NCBI GenBank assembly: GCA_019636475.1
Contig: JAHBXN010000002.1
Coordinates: forward strand, 186,001-250,000
Length of the DNA: 64,000 bases
From: Phycisphaerae bacterium
GTDB lineage: Bacteria > Planctomycetota > Phycisphaerae > UBA1845 > UTPLA1
Reading direction: 5' to 3'
Part shown: positions 26,187 to 35,840 of the stretch, one piece after another
Layout of the letters: every line of letters begins with the position of its first letter
Position numbering within the stretch: the stretch's first letter is position 1
Made by a program: the position numbers and the translations under genes
Notes under the pieces: model-generated
Told to the model about the DNA's origin: nothing
Database searches by the model: none
What the model saw: the letters and a program-made list of their open reading frames with translations, nothing else

Positions 26187-27716
26187 TCATCTTCCCGACG
26201 AAGGCGCGCTCGTCGCCGGGCGATCCGTCAAGCCGCTATCGTTATCGTCCGACGGCCCGCTTTCATCGATATCAACCCAGTAACCGCCACCGCGCAATCG
26301 GTCGATCTCGTCCTTTGACAGCTTCACCGAAGTGCCGAGCCGTTCGCCGAGCAGCTTCTTGAACGAAGCCAGCACCTTTTCCAATTCGTCCGCGAGCGCG
26401 ATGAACTTCGACTCCCGCACCAGATTCCGCGTTTCCTTCGGATCCTCAACAATATCATAAAGTTCGCGCCCCGGCGGACGCTCGATAAACTTGTGGCGAC
26501 CTTTGACGCGAATCGCCGTCAGGTCCGGACCCCACATGTTTCCCTGCGAAAAGACTGATTCGTCCAGCCGGTTCTCGCCAAACAAGAGACGTTCGAGGCT
26601 CTTGCCGACGAATTTCGCCTCCGGTTCGATCCGGGTCAGCGAACATAGCGTCGGCGCAACATCCACGTGACCCACACTCTTGCGCGCCTCACCGGGACGG
26701 ATCAGGCCCGGCGCCCAGAATATCAGCGGCACCCGGATCATCTCGTCGTACAAAGAGTGCCCGTGCTCGAACCCGCCGTGATCGAAAAACTCTTCACCGT
26801 GGTCGGCCGTCACGACCAGCAGCGTCTTCTCGGCCAGCCCCATTCCGCCAAGTTCGTCAACAAGTCGGCCGACCTGCTCGTCGGTGTACGCAACCTCGCC
26901 GTTATAGAGCGCTTCGAGCCGTTTGATCGGTAAATCGGCGGGTTTGATACGTCCCTCGCGGAAATCGATCATGTCGCCTCGGCTGCCGAACAGCGTCGGA
27001 TCGGGCGTCAAATCCTCGGGCATCGCGAATTTTCTGCGGAAACGCTCCGGCGGATCGTACGCCAGATGCGGATCGAAGTAGTGCACCAGCAGAAAGAAAG
27101 GGCGATTCGACGACTTGCGTTGCTGTTTTATCCAGTTCACCGCCCAGTCCGTCACTTCCGTCGCGCGACGATGAACGCGTTGTGTCCGGTCCGGCGCCAC
27201 AAAATCATACACCGAAAAACCGCGATCAAGCCCATACTGCGGCGCGAGAAAGAAAACGTTCGCAATCGCTGCCGTGTCATAACCTTGGTCGTAAAAACAC
27301 TGCGCGATCGTGCGCACCCCCTCGGCCAATCCGTTGAACTCGAGCGAGCGGCCGCCCTTCTTCACACCGGCTCCGTGCTGCTGAGGATACGCGGACGTCA
27401 ACAGCGACGCCGTTGCCGGCAGCGTCCAAGGCGCATGTGAAAAGGCTTGATCGAACCGAAAGCCCCCTGCGGCCAGGCGATCAATATTCGGCGTCAGCCC
27501 AAGGCTGTTTCCATAGCAGCCAAGCTTGTCGGCTCGCAACGTGTCGATGAGAATCAGAATGACGTTTCGCGAGGTCTCTTTGGGAACGGGCCGATCCGGC
27601 GTGCGATCGCAGCCGGCCGTCACGACCATCACCCATAGTAGCGCGGTCCCCAGGCACTTCGCCGGCAAACTTCGCCGGCCTGCGGCGCCATGTCTGGAAT
27701 TCAAGTCGTTTCGCAT
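26187..27716 (-). CDS. Sulfatase-like AlkP-superfamily hydrolase with Thr nucleophile
   Basis: 509 aa lipoprotein (leader ends VVTAGC, Cys36). Motifs: LILIDTLRADKLGCYG (Asp58), HAPWTLPATASLLTS, VHYFDPHLAYDPP, TADHGEEFFDHGGFEHGHSLYDE. The nucleophile position is Thr98 (TLPAT in place of CxPSR), so formylglycine cannot form. The tail has EIDRLRGGGYWVD before a low-complexity end. It is the first gene of a minus-strand run with the sister hydrolase (135-base gap) and the glycosyltransferase. Probably envelope-facing; substrate unknown. Confidence 0.83.
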   Translation of the reverse strand: MRNDLNSRHGAAGRRSLPAKCLGTALLWVMVVTAGCDRTPDRPVPKETSRNVILILIDTLRADKLGCYGNSLGLTPNIDRLAAGGFRFDQAFSHAPWTLPATASLLTSAYPQQHGAGVKKGGRSLEFNGLAEGVRTIAQCFYDQGYDTAAIANVFFLAPQYGLDRGFSVYDFVAPDRTQRVHRRATEVTDWAVNWIKQQRKSSNRPFFLLVHYFDPHLAYDPPERFRRKFAMPEDLTPDPTLFGSRGDMIDFREGRIKPADLPIKRLEALYNGEVAYTDEQVGRLVDELGGMGLAEKTLLVVTADHGEEFFDHGGFEHGHSLYDEMIRVPLIFWAPGLIRPGEARKSVGHVDVAPTLCSLTRIEPEAKFVGKSLERLLFGENRLDESVFSQGNMWGPDLTAIRVKGRHKFIERPPGRELYDIVEDPKETRNLVRESKFIALADELEKVLASFKKLLGERLGTSVKLSKDEIDRLRGGGYWVDIDESGPSDDNDSGLTDRPATSAPSSGR

Positions 27717-28103
27717 AGCGAACTTAGCGACCGGAGCGGCAATCCCGCCGGTATTTGACTCGAGAAAGCCGTCACAGCGACGGTTCGAGAACCTTTCGGG
27801 GGATCAGCCGGATACCATTAACCCGCTGCTTCACAGCCTTCTACGCACCTCGACGGGACGCGTTCGAGATCACCGGTTATCGCCCCCAGTCTACCTCAAA
27901 TTCGCCGCGGCGAGAACACGTGCAATTGGCTGCGTTCCACGGTCTTGGTTGCACTGCTGGTACCTTATCGCCGCTTGAAAAGCCACCTGGGGTCGTCAAC
28001 AATAGACGTACGCGAGTCAGCCCGCCATGAAACCCGGATTCTCGGTCGTTCAAGCCAAAAACCCGGCATCACATGGCGCATTTACGGCAATCGGAGGCCC
28101 GGA
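27717..28103. other. Divergent intergenic region
   Basis: About 390 bases between the minus-strand hydrolase operon and the plus-strand exported protein. It must hold both promoters. A TTGAAA near 27976 with a poor -10 17 bases later is the best plus-strand candidate. The plus frame is open further upstream, but GGAGG at 28093-28097 fixes the start at 28104. No RNA gene seen. Confidence 0.5.
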
Positions 28104-29276
28104 ATGTCAATGTCACGCAAGACTGCGTTGTTCACGCTCGTCATCGGCCTGTCTTTCAGCGGCCGGTGGTTGCTCGCGGATGAATCCGCCGGGGCCGCGC
28201 CAGCATCCCAGGAATCCAAGAACAGCAGCGGAACATCGAGCAAGCCTATTCCTGAGATGCCACAGAAACCGCAATCTGAAAGTGAGCCGATTCCCGTTCG
28301 ATCGCTCCCGAAAATGACGATGCAGAAGTATCAATCCGGAACCAACGAGCCGATCGAGGAATCGCTCAGCGTCTCCAACCGAAACGTGATTCAGGATTAT
28401 GCAAAATACGGCGCAAACTCCGGAACCATGCTTCGCAATGCGAGCCCGGGACTCGCACGACTGTCGGCGCTCGCGCCCGCAAATCGGTCTCTGAATCGTC
28501 CCGGCGAGGTTTTCATCAGCCGAAACGGCAAGGCGATCGTGCAAACCAATCCCGACGGCAGCCAGACATTGACCCCGATCGGGGGATCTGGAAACTGGAA
28601 TGGCGCCTATTCCCGCTCCAAAACGACCGCACCGCGGCCGTCGCTTATCAGCAATCATTTCATGCGACCGGACGAAGCCGTCGTAATTGGCGCTTCAAGA
28701 GTCAACGAAGACGCCGTAAATTCGATGCAAACCTCCACAATCGTCACGCCGACCGCACCCACAGCCATGCCGCGAATCGCCGGCGCGCCGAGCACGGGCG
28801 CAGACTCGGCCGTTGCCGCTGCTGCTGCGCCCCATTCCAACGCGCCGATGGCCAATCCGACACCGCCTGCCCAAACGGCGGCAAAAACAGCGCAGCCGGT
28901 TGATCCGGCGTCGATCCGAGTCGATCGGGGTACGCAGAAAATCGTGCCGCTCTCGACTCCGCCCGCGCCGCCGCTCGACAAGTGGGAACAGTACTTCATG
29001 GATGTTTCGAAGTATTACAATTTCACGCCCCAGCAGCATGAGGCCGGGCTGCGCGTCCTGACGCACCTTCGCTCACGGGCGACCCAATATCGCATGAGCC
29101 GCGCTCCTCAATACGATGCGGTCGAGAAGATCAGCGACAAGTCGGCGCGCGACAGGCAGCTTGGCGAACTTAATCGCCCGATCGATGGAATGTTCGGCGA
29201 GTTGAAAGCCCGGCTGGAAAATCTGCCGACGCTTCAGCAGAAGCATGACGCGAACGGACCCGCGCCGAAAGGCTGA
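28104..29276 (+). CDS. Exported protein with shared C-terminal domain, unknown function
   Basis: 390 aa. ATG 28104 follows GGAGG by six bases. The signal peptide is MSMSRKTALFTLVIGLSFSG onward. The middle is low-complexity (Ser/Pro/Thr/Ala), without a known domain. Residues 307-390 form a conserved-looking helical module ending RPIDGMFGELKARLENLPT. The same module occurs at the end of the unrelated exported protein at 49065-50777, so it is a recurring C-terminal domain. Its stop is 40 bases from the convergent L,D-transpeptidase gene. Confidence 0.75.
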   Translation: MSMSRKTALFTLVIGLSFSGRWLLADESAGAAPASQESKNSSGTSSKPIPEMPQKPQSESEPIPVRSLPKMTMQKYQSGTNEPIEESLSVSNRNVIQDYAKYGANSGTMLRNASPGLARLSALAPANRSLNRPGEVFISRNGKAIVQTNPDGSQTLTPIGGSGNWNGAYSRSKTTAPRPSLISNHFMRPDEAVVIGASRVNEDAVNSMQTSTIVTPTAPTAMPRIAGAPSTGADSAVAAAAAPHSNAPMANPTPPAQTAAKTAQPVDPASIRVDRGTQKIVPLSTPPAPPLDKWEQYFMDVSKYYNFTPQQHEAGLRVLTHLRSRATQYRMSRAPQYDAVEKISDKSARDRQLGELNRPIDGMFGELKARLENLPTLQQKHDANGPAPKG

Positions 29277-29315
29277 CGCGCCAAGTTGTGCCGAGAGCAC
29301 GTCACCTGGTCCGGA

Positions 29316-29969
29316 CTACCATTCGGTGATATAGACGCGCGTGCCGGTCGGCACGTCGTCGAACAACCGGATTACATCCTCGTTTGACAATCGCACACAG
29401 CCCATTGAGGCCGGGCGGCCCAGCCGATGTTCAGCCGGCGTGCCATGTATGTAGATGAATCGATCGTGCGAATCGATGCCCGGACCGCGATTTTTCCCTT
29501 CTTCGAGACCGCGCAGCCAGAGAATCCGGGACAGAACCAGATCCTTGGTGGTCTCATCGCCGACCTTCCAGACTTCGCCGGTGAATTTGCGGCTGACCAG
29601 CACCGCGCCCTTCGGCAGATCCGCGCCGATTCGCTCGTCCACGAAGTGCCACCCCGTCGGCGTCTGGTAACTGCCTTCCCTGTTGCCGACACCCTTCTCA
29701 GCCGTCGAGCAGACAAGATTCCAGCGGACTCTGCCCTTCTGAATTCCGACCAGCCGTTGTCGTTCGACTGAAACCCACAGTCCGAGTCGATCGGCGACCT
29801 GCTCGTCCCAGCCTTCGGCGCGAAGCCGTGACATGACGGCGTCCGGGACCGCCCCATCGATTTGCCAGTCGGGTCCCGCCTCCGGCTCGACAGCGACGGC
29901 GCCGGTGCGGCAGCCGGTCGAACCCGCGAGGCACATCAGCACACAGAGCCAGTGGAGTGAACGATTCAT
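29316..29969 (-). CDS. L,D-transpeptidase (YkuD domain), lipoprotein
   Basis: 217 aa from ATG 29969. The leader has a lipobox ending AGSTGC (Cys20). The C-terminal YkuD domain shows the catalytic HGTPAEHRLGRP and SMGCVRL, with nucleophile Cys191. Such enzymes form 3-3 peptidoglycan cross-links or attach proteins to peptidoglycan, using Cys rather than the penicillin-sensitive Ser. Its presence implies a peptidoglycan wall. A longer upstream frame exists but lacks features. Divergent from the TPR-like exported protein at 30243. Confidence 0.9.
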   Translation of the reverse strand: MNRSLHWLCVLMCLAGSTGCRTGAVAVEPEAGPDWQIDGAVPDAVMSRLRAEGWDEQVADRLGLWVSVERQRLVGIQKGRVRWNLVCSTAEKGVGNREGSYQTPTGWHFVDERIGADLPKGAVLVSRKFTGEVWKVGDETTKDLVLSRILWLRGLEEGKNRGPGIDSHDRFIYIHGTPAEHRLGRPASMGCVRLSNEDVIRLFDDVPTGTRVYITEW

Positions 29970-30242
29970 CAGGAGCGGAATCCTATCGAGCAATCTTCGT
30001 CGATTCAATCGTTGAAGCCCCCGCCCCGCAGATCGATCGAAGTTGTAAGCCCAACTGATATTCCTCTGCATCGGCTGCCTCCGCTGCATCCGACGGCCGA
30101 TTTTTCTTGATTAGCGGTCGTGGTGGGCCAATAATACGCCAGAGGAATGCCCAAACGGCGCCGAACCCGAAAACCCCCGCCGATATCGAGGCCAGCCGGC
30201 TTCGCGATGCAGACTTGCTTCGCATTATTGAGGAGATTCGAA

Positions 30243-31544
30243 ATGAACCGCGTCGCTATCTGGATGATTGCGCTCTGCGTGATTGTTTCCGCATCATCAA
30301 CTCGGGCGGCAGGTCCGTCTGACTTGCTGAAGCAGGCCGTCGAAGAGAACGAACATCAGGACAAGGCATCGGCGAAGCCTATGGCCGAGGCTGATCGGAT
30401 GGCGGCTGAGGCAGACCGTCTGCTGGATGCTCGTGAGTTCGAACGGGCCGTTCGATTGTATGAAGGCGCCTATCGGCTCGATCCGAACAATCGGGCGATG
30501 TACGCGCGTCTTCTCGTGGCCAAACGGGCGGCCGGCGTCATGACTGAGCAGGATCGGGAAGCGCTGGCACTCATCGAAGAGGAGCAGGCAAACGAGGTCA
30601 ATCAGACTTTTCGCCGCGTTCGACTTCTGATTATTCAAGCCAGGCAAGCCGTTCGCTCCGGCGATCTTGAACTCGCGGTCGATCGCACCGACAACGCTCG
30701 GACATCGCTGGATGGCCTTCCGCGCCACATCGATACCTCCCCCTATCGGCGCGAACTATCCCAAATCACGGAATCGATTGCCCGCAAGGCCGCCAAAGCC
30801 GCCAAGGCCGATCGCGCCGGGGAATCGAGCGCGGTGGTCGCCCGCCGTTCGAACTCAACCCGCGTCCTGACCTTGTCGGAGATTGGCGAAGAATCGAGCG
30901 AAACGGATTTCGAGACCGCGCCGAGGTCGTCTATCCGCTCGAATTCCTTGAGCGAATTTGCCGAATCGGGCGAGATCGTCGCGATTGATGAAGCGCTTTA
31001 CGGCGAGTTCGCCATTCATGCTTACGAACGGGAGCTGGCTCGGTCGCTGGCTCGTCAACGAGCGCGCCACCTGATCGACAATCAAGTCGCGGCGTTTCCG
31101 CCGCCGCCTGGAGCGGACATCGCCTATCCAGCCGACTGGGCCGAGCGCGCCGCGCGGCGCGCCGCGCAGCGCGACGGCGTCATCCACGAAGGTCAGACAT
31201 ACACGGGCACGGACGGACAGAGCTATCAGACGGTCATCTACGATCTGGCAGAACTGGTCCATCCGGTTCCAAACTTCTACGCTTCTTATCCCGGCACCGT
31301 CCGAGAGCAGCGAATGCAGACGCTTGATCGGCAGTACCTCCGCGAGCGCAGCATGATCTTCAATGGGTGGCCGGAAGATCTGGCCGCTGGCATGCCGCTG
31401 CTGCATTACTTCGGAGGCGTGGACAACAACGCGATCAGCACGCGCACCGATCCATACGAAACGGCGCGCATCATGTCGATCCTGGAGCGATTCGTGAACA
31501 ATCCCGGGGCGCCAAGCGTCACGGCGCCGGCAGATTCACGATGA
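30243..31544 (+). CDS. Exported TPR-like protein, unknown function
   Basis: 433 aa from ATG 30243, preceded by GAGGAGA at good spacing. A signal peptide (MNRVAIWMIALCVIVSASS) is followed by a helical N-terminal region with a TPR-like motif (REFERAVRLYEGAYRLDPNN) and a second repeat-like stretch (AVRSGDLELAVDRTDNAR). The C-terminal 200 residues have no recognised family and contain aromatic-rich segments such as HPVPNFYASYPGTV. It probably acts in the periplasm as a scaffold. A strong terminator follows 250 bases downstream. Confidence 0.72.
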   Translation: MNRVAIWMIALCVIVSASSTRAAGPSDLLKQAVEENEHQDKASAKPMAEADRMAAEADRLLDAREFERAVRLYEGAYRLDPNNRAMYARLLVAKRAAGVMTEQDREALALIEEEQANEVNQTFRRVRLLIIQARQAVRSGDLELAVDRTDNARTSLDGLPRHIDTSPYRRELSQITESIARKAAKAAKADRAGESSAVVARRSNSTRVLTLSEIGEESSETDFETAPRSSIRSNSLSEFAESGEIVAIDEALYGEFAIHAYERELARSLARQRARHLIDNQVAAFPPPPGADIAYPADWAERAARRAAQRDGVIHEGQTYTGTDGQSYQTVIYDLAELVHPVPNFYASYPGTVREQRMQTLDRQYLRERSMIFNGWPEDLAAGMPLLHYFGGVDNNAISTRTDPYETARIMSILERFVNNPGAPSVTAPADSR

Positions 31545-31941
31545 GCTCCGCCAAGTCCGAAGACGCGTGCGGCTGAGTCCGCGCCAGTCAAACCTTATTA
31601 CCCCGCAATTCAGCGACCTGTCGACTCGGGTTCGCACCCGACCGGATTTTTCAACAAAAGAAACTGGGCGAATCGGTAGCCTCACGGGCCTGATCGTCCG
31701 TCATCCATTCGGGAGTACGACTCTCCGAGTCGCCCTCCTTTTCTTCTTCTCCTCTCGCCAAGGGGTCCTGACCGACCGACCCGAGGCATTCGGGCACAAC
31801 CGCCTTAGAGCGATTGTGCCCGTTTTTATTCATCCAGCCGCCGGTTCCTAAATCGTTCAGCTCCGGTTGCGGCAAAGATCCAAACAGAACAAGATGGTCC
31901 GAACGCGAGGCAGGTTCTCAGACCGCCGCCGGAGTACGCCC
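31545..31941. other. Intergenic region with terminator
   Basis: About 400 bases. The middle holds the strong plus-strand terminator described separately; downstream of it lies the presumed promoter of the amidohydrolase gene. GGAG at 31931-31934 is its ribosome site. I see no further gene. Confidence 0.5.
31789..31830 (+). terminator. Intrinsic terminator
   Basis: CGGGCACAA (31791-31799) pairs perfectly with TTGTGCCCG (31814-31822) and is followed by TTTTTATT. It ends transcription from the TPR-like gene and insulates the amidohydrolase-pur genes. Confidence 0.88.
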
Positions 31942-33300
31942 ATGATTCCCACCGCACGTTTCTTCAATTGGTGTCTAATTGCAGCCGTCGCCGTCTTCGC
32001 GGTCGTTCCCGACGTTCGTGCCGAAGGGGCTCCGTCGGACGATGCGATCCGAGCGATCGACGCGCACATCACGAAAGACCTTCCGGCATGGTTCGAGTTT
32101 TACAAGGTTTGCCATGCGAATCCCGAACTTTCGTTGCACGAGAAGGAAAGCTCCGAGCGAATCGCCGAAGCCTTTGCGAGAATCGGCCTGAAAGTCACTC
32201 GTCATGTCGGCGGCTTCGGGGTCGTCGGCATGCTTGAGAACGGGCCCGGCCCGGTCCTGCTAATTCGCGGAGACATGGACGCCCTGCCGGTCGTCGAAGA
32301 GACGGGCCTGCCCTATGCAAGCAAAGTGTTGCACACCGAGACAGACGGCAGCAAGGTCGGCGTCATGCACGCCTGCGGTCATGACATGCATATGACCGTC
32401 CTTGTCGCGACGGCGCAGACGCTGGCGGGGGTGAAAGACCTCTGGGCCGGCACCATCATGTTCGTGGCCCAACCCGCCGAGGAGATCGGTCAAGGCGCCC
32501 GACTGATGCTGGAGGATGGTCTCTATCAACGATTCGGCACGCCAAACTACGCGCTGGCCCTGCACGTCTCGCATGAGTTAAAGGTCGGAACGATCGGCTA
32601 TTCTCCTGAATGGGCCCTGGCCAACGTAGATTCCGTCGACATCACAATCCACGGACGGGGCGGTCACGGGGCGTACCCGCATCAGACCGTCGATCCCATC
32701 GTCACCGCGTCGCAACTCGTGCTCGCACTGCAAACCATCGTCAGCCGCCGACTGGACCCGCGCGATACGGCCGTTGTAACCGTTGGATCGATTCATGGCG
32801 GCACGAAGCACAATGTGATCCCCGAGACCGTGACGCTGCAACTCACGGTGCGGTCGTATACGAACGAGGTCCGAAAGAAGCTGCTGGACTCGATCCGTCA
32901 AATCGCGATCGATACCTGCAAGGCGGCAGCGTGTCCGAAGCCGCCGGACGTGCGAGTGGTCGATGAAGATTTCACGCCCGCAGTCTTCAATGATCCCGAA
33001 CTGAGCGATCAGATCGTCGGTGTCTTCGAGCGCGTCCTTGGAGCGCCCAACGTGATTCGCCGCCCCCCTTCGATGGGAGGCGAGGATTTTTCGCGATACT
33101 CACGGGATGCAAAAGGCGTCAAGGGATTCATCTACTGGCTTGGCGTGATCGACGATGCACGATTTGCCGCGGCTCAACAGCCCAACGGCCCCGCGCTGCC
33201 ATCGATCCACTCATCCACATTTCGGCCAGATCCGGAGCCGAGCATTCGCACTGGCGTGCGCACGATGAGCGCGGCGGCGCTGTCGATCCTGTCGAAGTGA
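31942..33300 (+). CDS. M20D-family metal-dependent amidohydrolase, exported
   Basis: 452 aa from ATG 31942 (GGAG seven bases upstream). A signal peptide (ending DVRAEGA near residue 30) precedes the catalytic domain, so it works outside the cytoplasm. The M20D metal-binding motifs are present: LIRGDMDALP, HACGHDMHM (Cys145, His147), QPAEEIGQG (Glu180, Glu181), LHVSHEL and a late PSMGGEDFS. Relatives hydrolyse N-acyl amino acids such as hippurate or indole-acetyl conjugates. The dimerisation-domain segment GRGGHGAYPHQTVDPI is also clear. Substrate not predictable. Confidence 0.9.
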   Translation: MIPTARFFNWCLIAAVAVFAVVPDVRAEGAPSDDAIRAIDAHITKDLPAWFEFYKVCHANPELSLHEKESSERIAEAFARIGLKVTRHVGGFGVVGMLENGPGPVLLIRGDMDALPVVEETGLPYASKVLHTETDGSKVGVMHACGHDMHMTVLVATAQTLAGVKDLWAGTIMFVAQPAEEIGQGARLMLEDGLYQRFGTPNYALALHVSHELKVGTIGYSPEWALANVDSVDITIHGRGGHGAYPHQTVDPIVTASQLVLALQTIVSRRLDPRDTAVVTVGSIHGGTKHNVIPETVTLQLTVRSYTNEVRKKLLDSIRQIAIDTCKAAACPKPPDVRVVDEDFTPAVFNDPELSDQIVGVFERVLGAPNVIRRPPSMGGEDFSRYSRDAKGVKGFIYWLGVIDDARFAAAQQPNGPALPSIHSSTFRPDPEPSIRTGVRTMSAAALSILSK

Positions 33301-33390
33301 CGACGCCGGGGGATTCGCTACAATGCCATGCTCCGCGCGATGCCGGGCGCGGATTTCGGAGATGAACAATCGGCCACCAGGGGCGACGGC

Positions 33391-33891
33391 ATGTCAGAGA
33401 CCGTGGACGTCGGCGTCGTGATGGGCAGTTCGAGCGATTGGGATACGCTGCGCCATGCGGCCGAGATACTGACTGAATTTGCCGTGAACCATGAGGTTCG
33501 CGTCGTCTCGGCTCATCGCACGCCAGATCTACTCTTCGAATATGCAGGCACCGCGGCCAAGCGCGGGCTGAAAGTGATCATCGCCGGCGCGGGCGGTTCG
33601 GCACATCTGCCGGGAATGCTGGCGGCTAAAACTGCGGTCCCGATCCTGGGTGTCCCGGTACAGTCACACACTCTTTCCGGCATCGATTCACTGCTCTCCA
33701 TCGTTCAGATGCCGAAGGGGATTCCGGTTGCCACGTTCGCAATCGGCCCCGCAGGCGCGGCCAACGCGGCACTCTTCGCCGTGGCTGTCCTTGCACAGGA
33801 TCGACCGGAACTTGCCGCACGACTCGACGCATTTCGTGCGAAGCAGACGCAGGCCGTGCTCGATCATCCCGACCCACGAGGTCGCCCATGA
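33391..33891 (+). CDS. purE: N5-carboxyaminoimidazole ribonucleotide mutase
   Basis: 166 aa class I PurE. It moves the carboxyl group of N5-CAIR to give CAIR in purine synthesis. Motifs: [30 protein letters not shown] and [20 protein letters not shown] start at ATG 33391 (AGGGG upstream) and not at an earlier in-frame ATG at 33328, because the protein then begins at the usual position. The stop overlaps the purK start as ATGA. Confidence 0.95.
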   Translation: MSETVDVGVVMGSSSDWDTLRHAAEILTEFAVNHEVRVVSAHRTPDLLFEYAGTAAKRGLKVIIAGAGGSAHLPGMLAAKTAVPILGVPVQSHTLSGIDSLLSIVQMPKGIPVATFAIGPAGAANAALFAVAVLAQDRPELAARLDAFRAKQTQAVLDHPDPRGRP

Positions 33892-34994
33892 AAATCGGCA
33901 TTCTGGGCGGCGGCCAGCTCGGGCGCATGCTTGCGCTAGCTGGACACAACCTCGCCATCCGCACGCTGGTTCTGGAAGAGTCGGCTGAGTGTCCGGCTGT
34001 TAACGTGACCGATGTGCTCGTCGGCTCCTTCGAGCATCGCGGCGACCTGGAGCGGATCGCGGCCGCGTGCAGCGTCGTCACCTATGAGTTCGAGAACGTA
34101 CCGATTGAGGCGGCACGCTATCTGGCTGAACGCGTCCAGGTGTCTCCTCCGCCGCAGGCGCTCGAGTCGGCACAGGATCGTTTGCTCGAGAAGCGCCTTT
34201 TCCAATCGCTGGACATCGATACACCGGCATTCGAGCCGGTGGATTCCCGGAGCGACCTCGCCTCGGCCGTCGAGCGGATTGGATTGCCCGCCGTTCTGAA
34301 GACGCGGCGGATGGGTTATGACGGCAAGGGCCAGCGCATCCTGAACATTGAGAGCGACATGGATGCCGCATGGGAGGCACTTGGCGGCGTCCCGATGATT
34401 CTTGAACGATATGTTCCGTTTGACCGCGAAGTGGCGATCATCGCGGTTCGGACACGTGACGGATCGCATGCGTTCTATCCGCTCGTCGAGACCCGGCAGC
34501 GTGACGGCATTCTTCGGACGGCGGTCGCTCCCGAGCCGCGATGGACAGAGCCTCTCCAGGAGGCCGCGGAGACATACGCCGCGCGCCTGCTTGATCGGCT
34601 TGAATATGTCGGTGTGCTGGCATTGGAGCTATTCGAGCATGAAGGCTCGCTGCTGGGAAACGAATTTGCACCGCGCGTTCACAACTCCGGCCATTGGACG
34701 ATCGACGGCGCCGAAACCAGCCAGTTCGAGAACCATTTGCGAGCGATTCTTGGTCTGCCACTCGGATCGACGGCGGCAATCGGCCATGTCGGCATGGTGA
34801 ATCTGATCGGCGTCTTGCCGACACTGGAGTCCATGCTGCAAATTCCGCACGCCCGCGTTCACCTCTATGGCAAACGCCCGCGGCCCGGGAGAAAGATCGG
34901 CCATGTCACCGTTCGGGCCGACGACCCATCCACGCTGATCGCGCGGCTTGATGCACTGATCGAGATCGTACGACTGGCAGAGTCTGCGGACTGA
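33888..34994 (+). CDS. purK: N5-carboxyaminoimidazole ribonucleotide synthase
   Basis: 368 aa ATP-grasp enzyme that carboxylates AIR with bicarbonate and ATP. It starts [19 protein letters not shown], the family nucleotide-binding loop, then [23 protein letters not shown] and [18 protein letters not shown]. It overlaps purE by four bases, the standard arrangement of the two-step PurK/PurE route. Confidence 0.95.
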   Translation: MKIGILGGGQLGRMLALAGHNLAIRTLVLEESAECPAVNVTDVLVGSFEHRGDLERIAAACSVVTYEFENVPIEAARYLAERVQVSPPPQALESAQDRLLEKRLFQSLDIDTPAFEPVDSRSDLASAVERIGLPAVLKTRRMGYDGKGQRILNIESDMDAAWEALGGVPMILERYVPFDREVAIIAVRTRDGSHAFYPLVETRQRDGILRTAVAPEPRWTEPLQEAAETYAARLLDRLEYVGVLALELFEHEGSLLGNEFAPRVHNSGHWTIDGAETSQFENHLRAILGLPLGSTAAIGHVGMVNLIGVLPTLESMLQIPHARVHLYGKRPRPGRKIGHVTVRADDPSTLIARLDALIEIVRLAESAD

Positions 34995-35107
34995 TCTCCA
35001 TGAATCGACCGGAAGCTCTCGCATGCCGGGCTCACTTCCGCTGAATCGGCCGCCGCTCTGCAAACCGAGGAAATTCGACTATGATGCATACTCAAAAGGA
35101 GGCCGTC

Positions 35108-35788
35108 ATGTCGATCAAAATTACCTTCATCGGTCACTCGGCATTTTATCTCGAGAGTGGTGAACACCGGATCGCCATCGACCCGTTCATCACCGGAAAT
35201 CCGGTCGCCAGGCTGAAGACCTCCGATATTCATCCGGGACACATCGTTGTTACTCACGGGCACGAAGACCACGTCGGTGACACGCTGGAACTCGCCAAGT
35301 CGAACCGGGCGGTTGTTTATTCGTCGTGGGAAATCTGCGGATACCTCGGCGAGCAAGGCATTCCCGACAATCAAAGGCAGCCCGGCAACGCCGGCGGAAA
35401 GATAAAATCACCGTTCGGCTGGGTCGCGTTCACACAGGCATTCCATTCCTCTTCGCATGGAGGCCGATACATGGGACAGCCGATGGGCGTGATGATCCAC
35501 ATCGGCGGCCGAACGATCTATCACTGCGGCGACACCGGTCTTTTCGGGGACATGAAGCTGCTCGGCGAGATTTACAAGCCCGATGTTGCGATGATTCCGG
35601 TGGGTGACCGATTCACGATGGGGCCGGAGCTTGGCAAACTGGCGGCTGAAATGATCAAGCCGAAGATCGCCATCCCCATGCACTACGGCACGTTTTCCGG
35701 ATTCCTCACCGGCGATATCTCCGCCTTTTCACCGGCCGGCGTTGAAGTCAAAGCGATGAAGCCGGGCGAGTCATGGGAACTGCACTGA
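35108..35788 (+). CDS. Metallo-beta-lactamase-fold hydrolase (UPF0173)
   Basis: 226 aa from ATG 35108, with AGGAGG five bases upstream. Metal-dependent hydrolase of the YtkL/UPF0173 type: FIGHSAF at the start, the THGHEDHVGD motif, later FHSSSHGG, HCGDTGLFGDM and PMHYGTF. The family is widespread but biochemically little defined. It stands between purK and the acyltransferase gene with no overlap, so co-function is not implied. Confidence 0.9.
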   Translation: MSIKITFIGHSAFYLESGEHRIAIDPFITGNPVARLKTSDIHPGHIVVTHGHEDHVGDTLELAKSNRAVVYSSWEICGYLGEQGIPDNQRQPGNAGGKIKSPFGWVAFTQAFHSSSHGGRYMGQPMGVMIHIGGRTIYHCGDTGLFGDMKLLGEIYKPDVAMIPVGDRFTMGPELGKLAAEMIKPKIAIPMHYGTFSGFLTGDISAFSPAGVEVKAMKPGESWELH

Positions 35789-35840
35789 GCGCTTCGCCAG
35801 GCTGACTGGCGCGGCAGAATGGTCCATTGAGCTGAACGGC

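Noticed and set aside
27945-28103. Longer N-terminus for the exported protein at 28104
   Set aside because: A signal peptide and ideal GGAGG support the start at 28104; the extension has no features.
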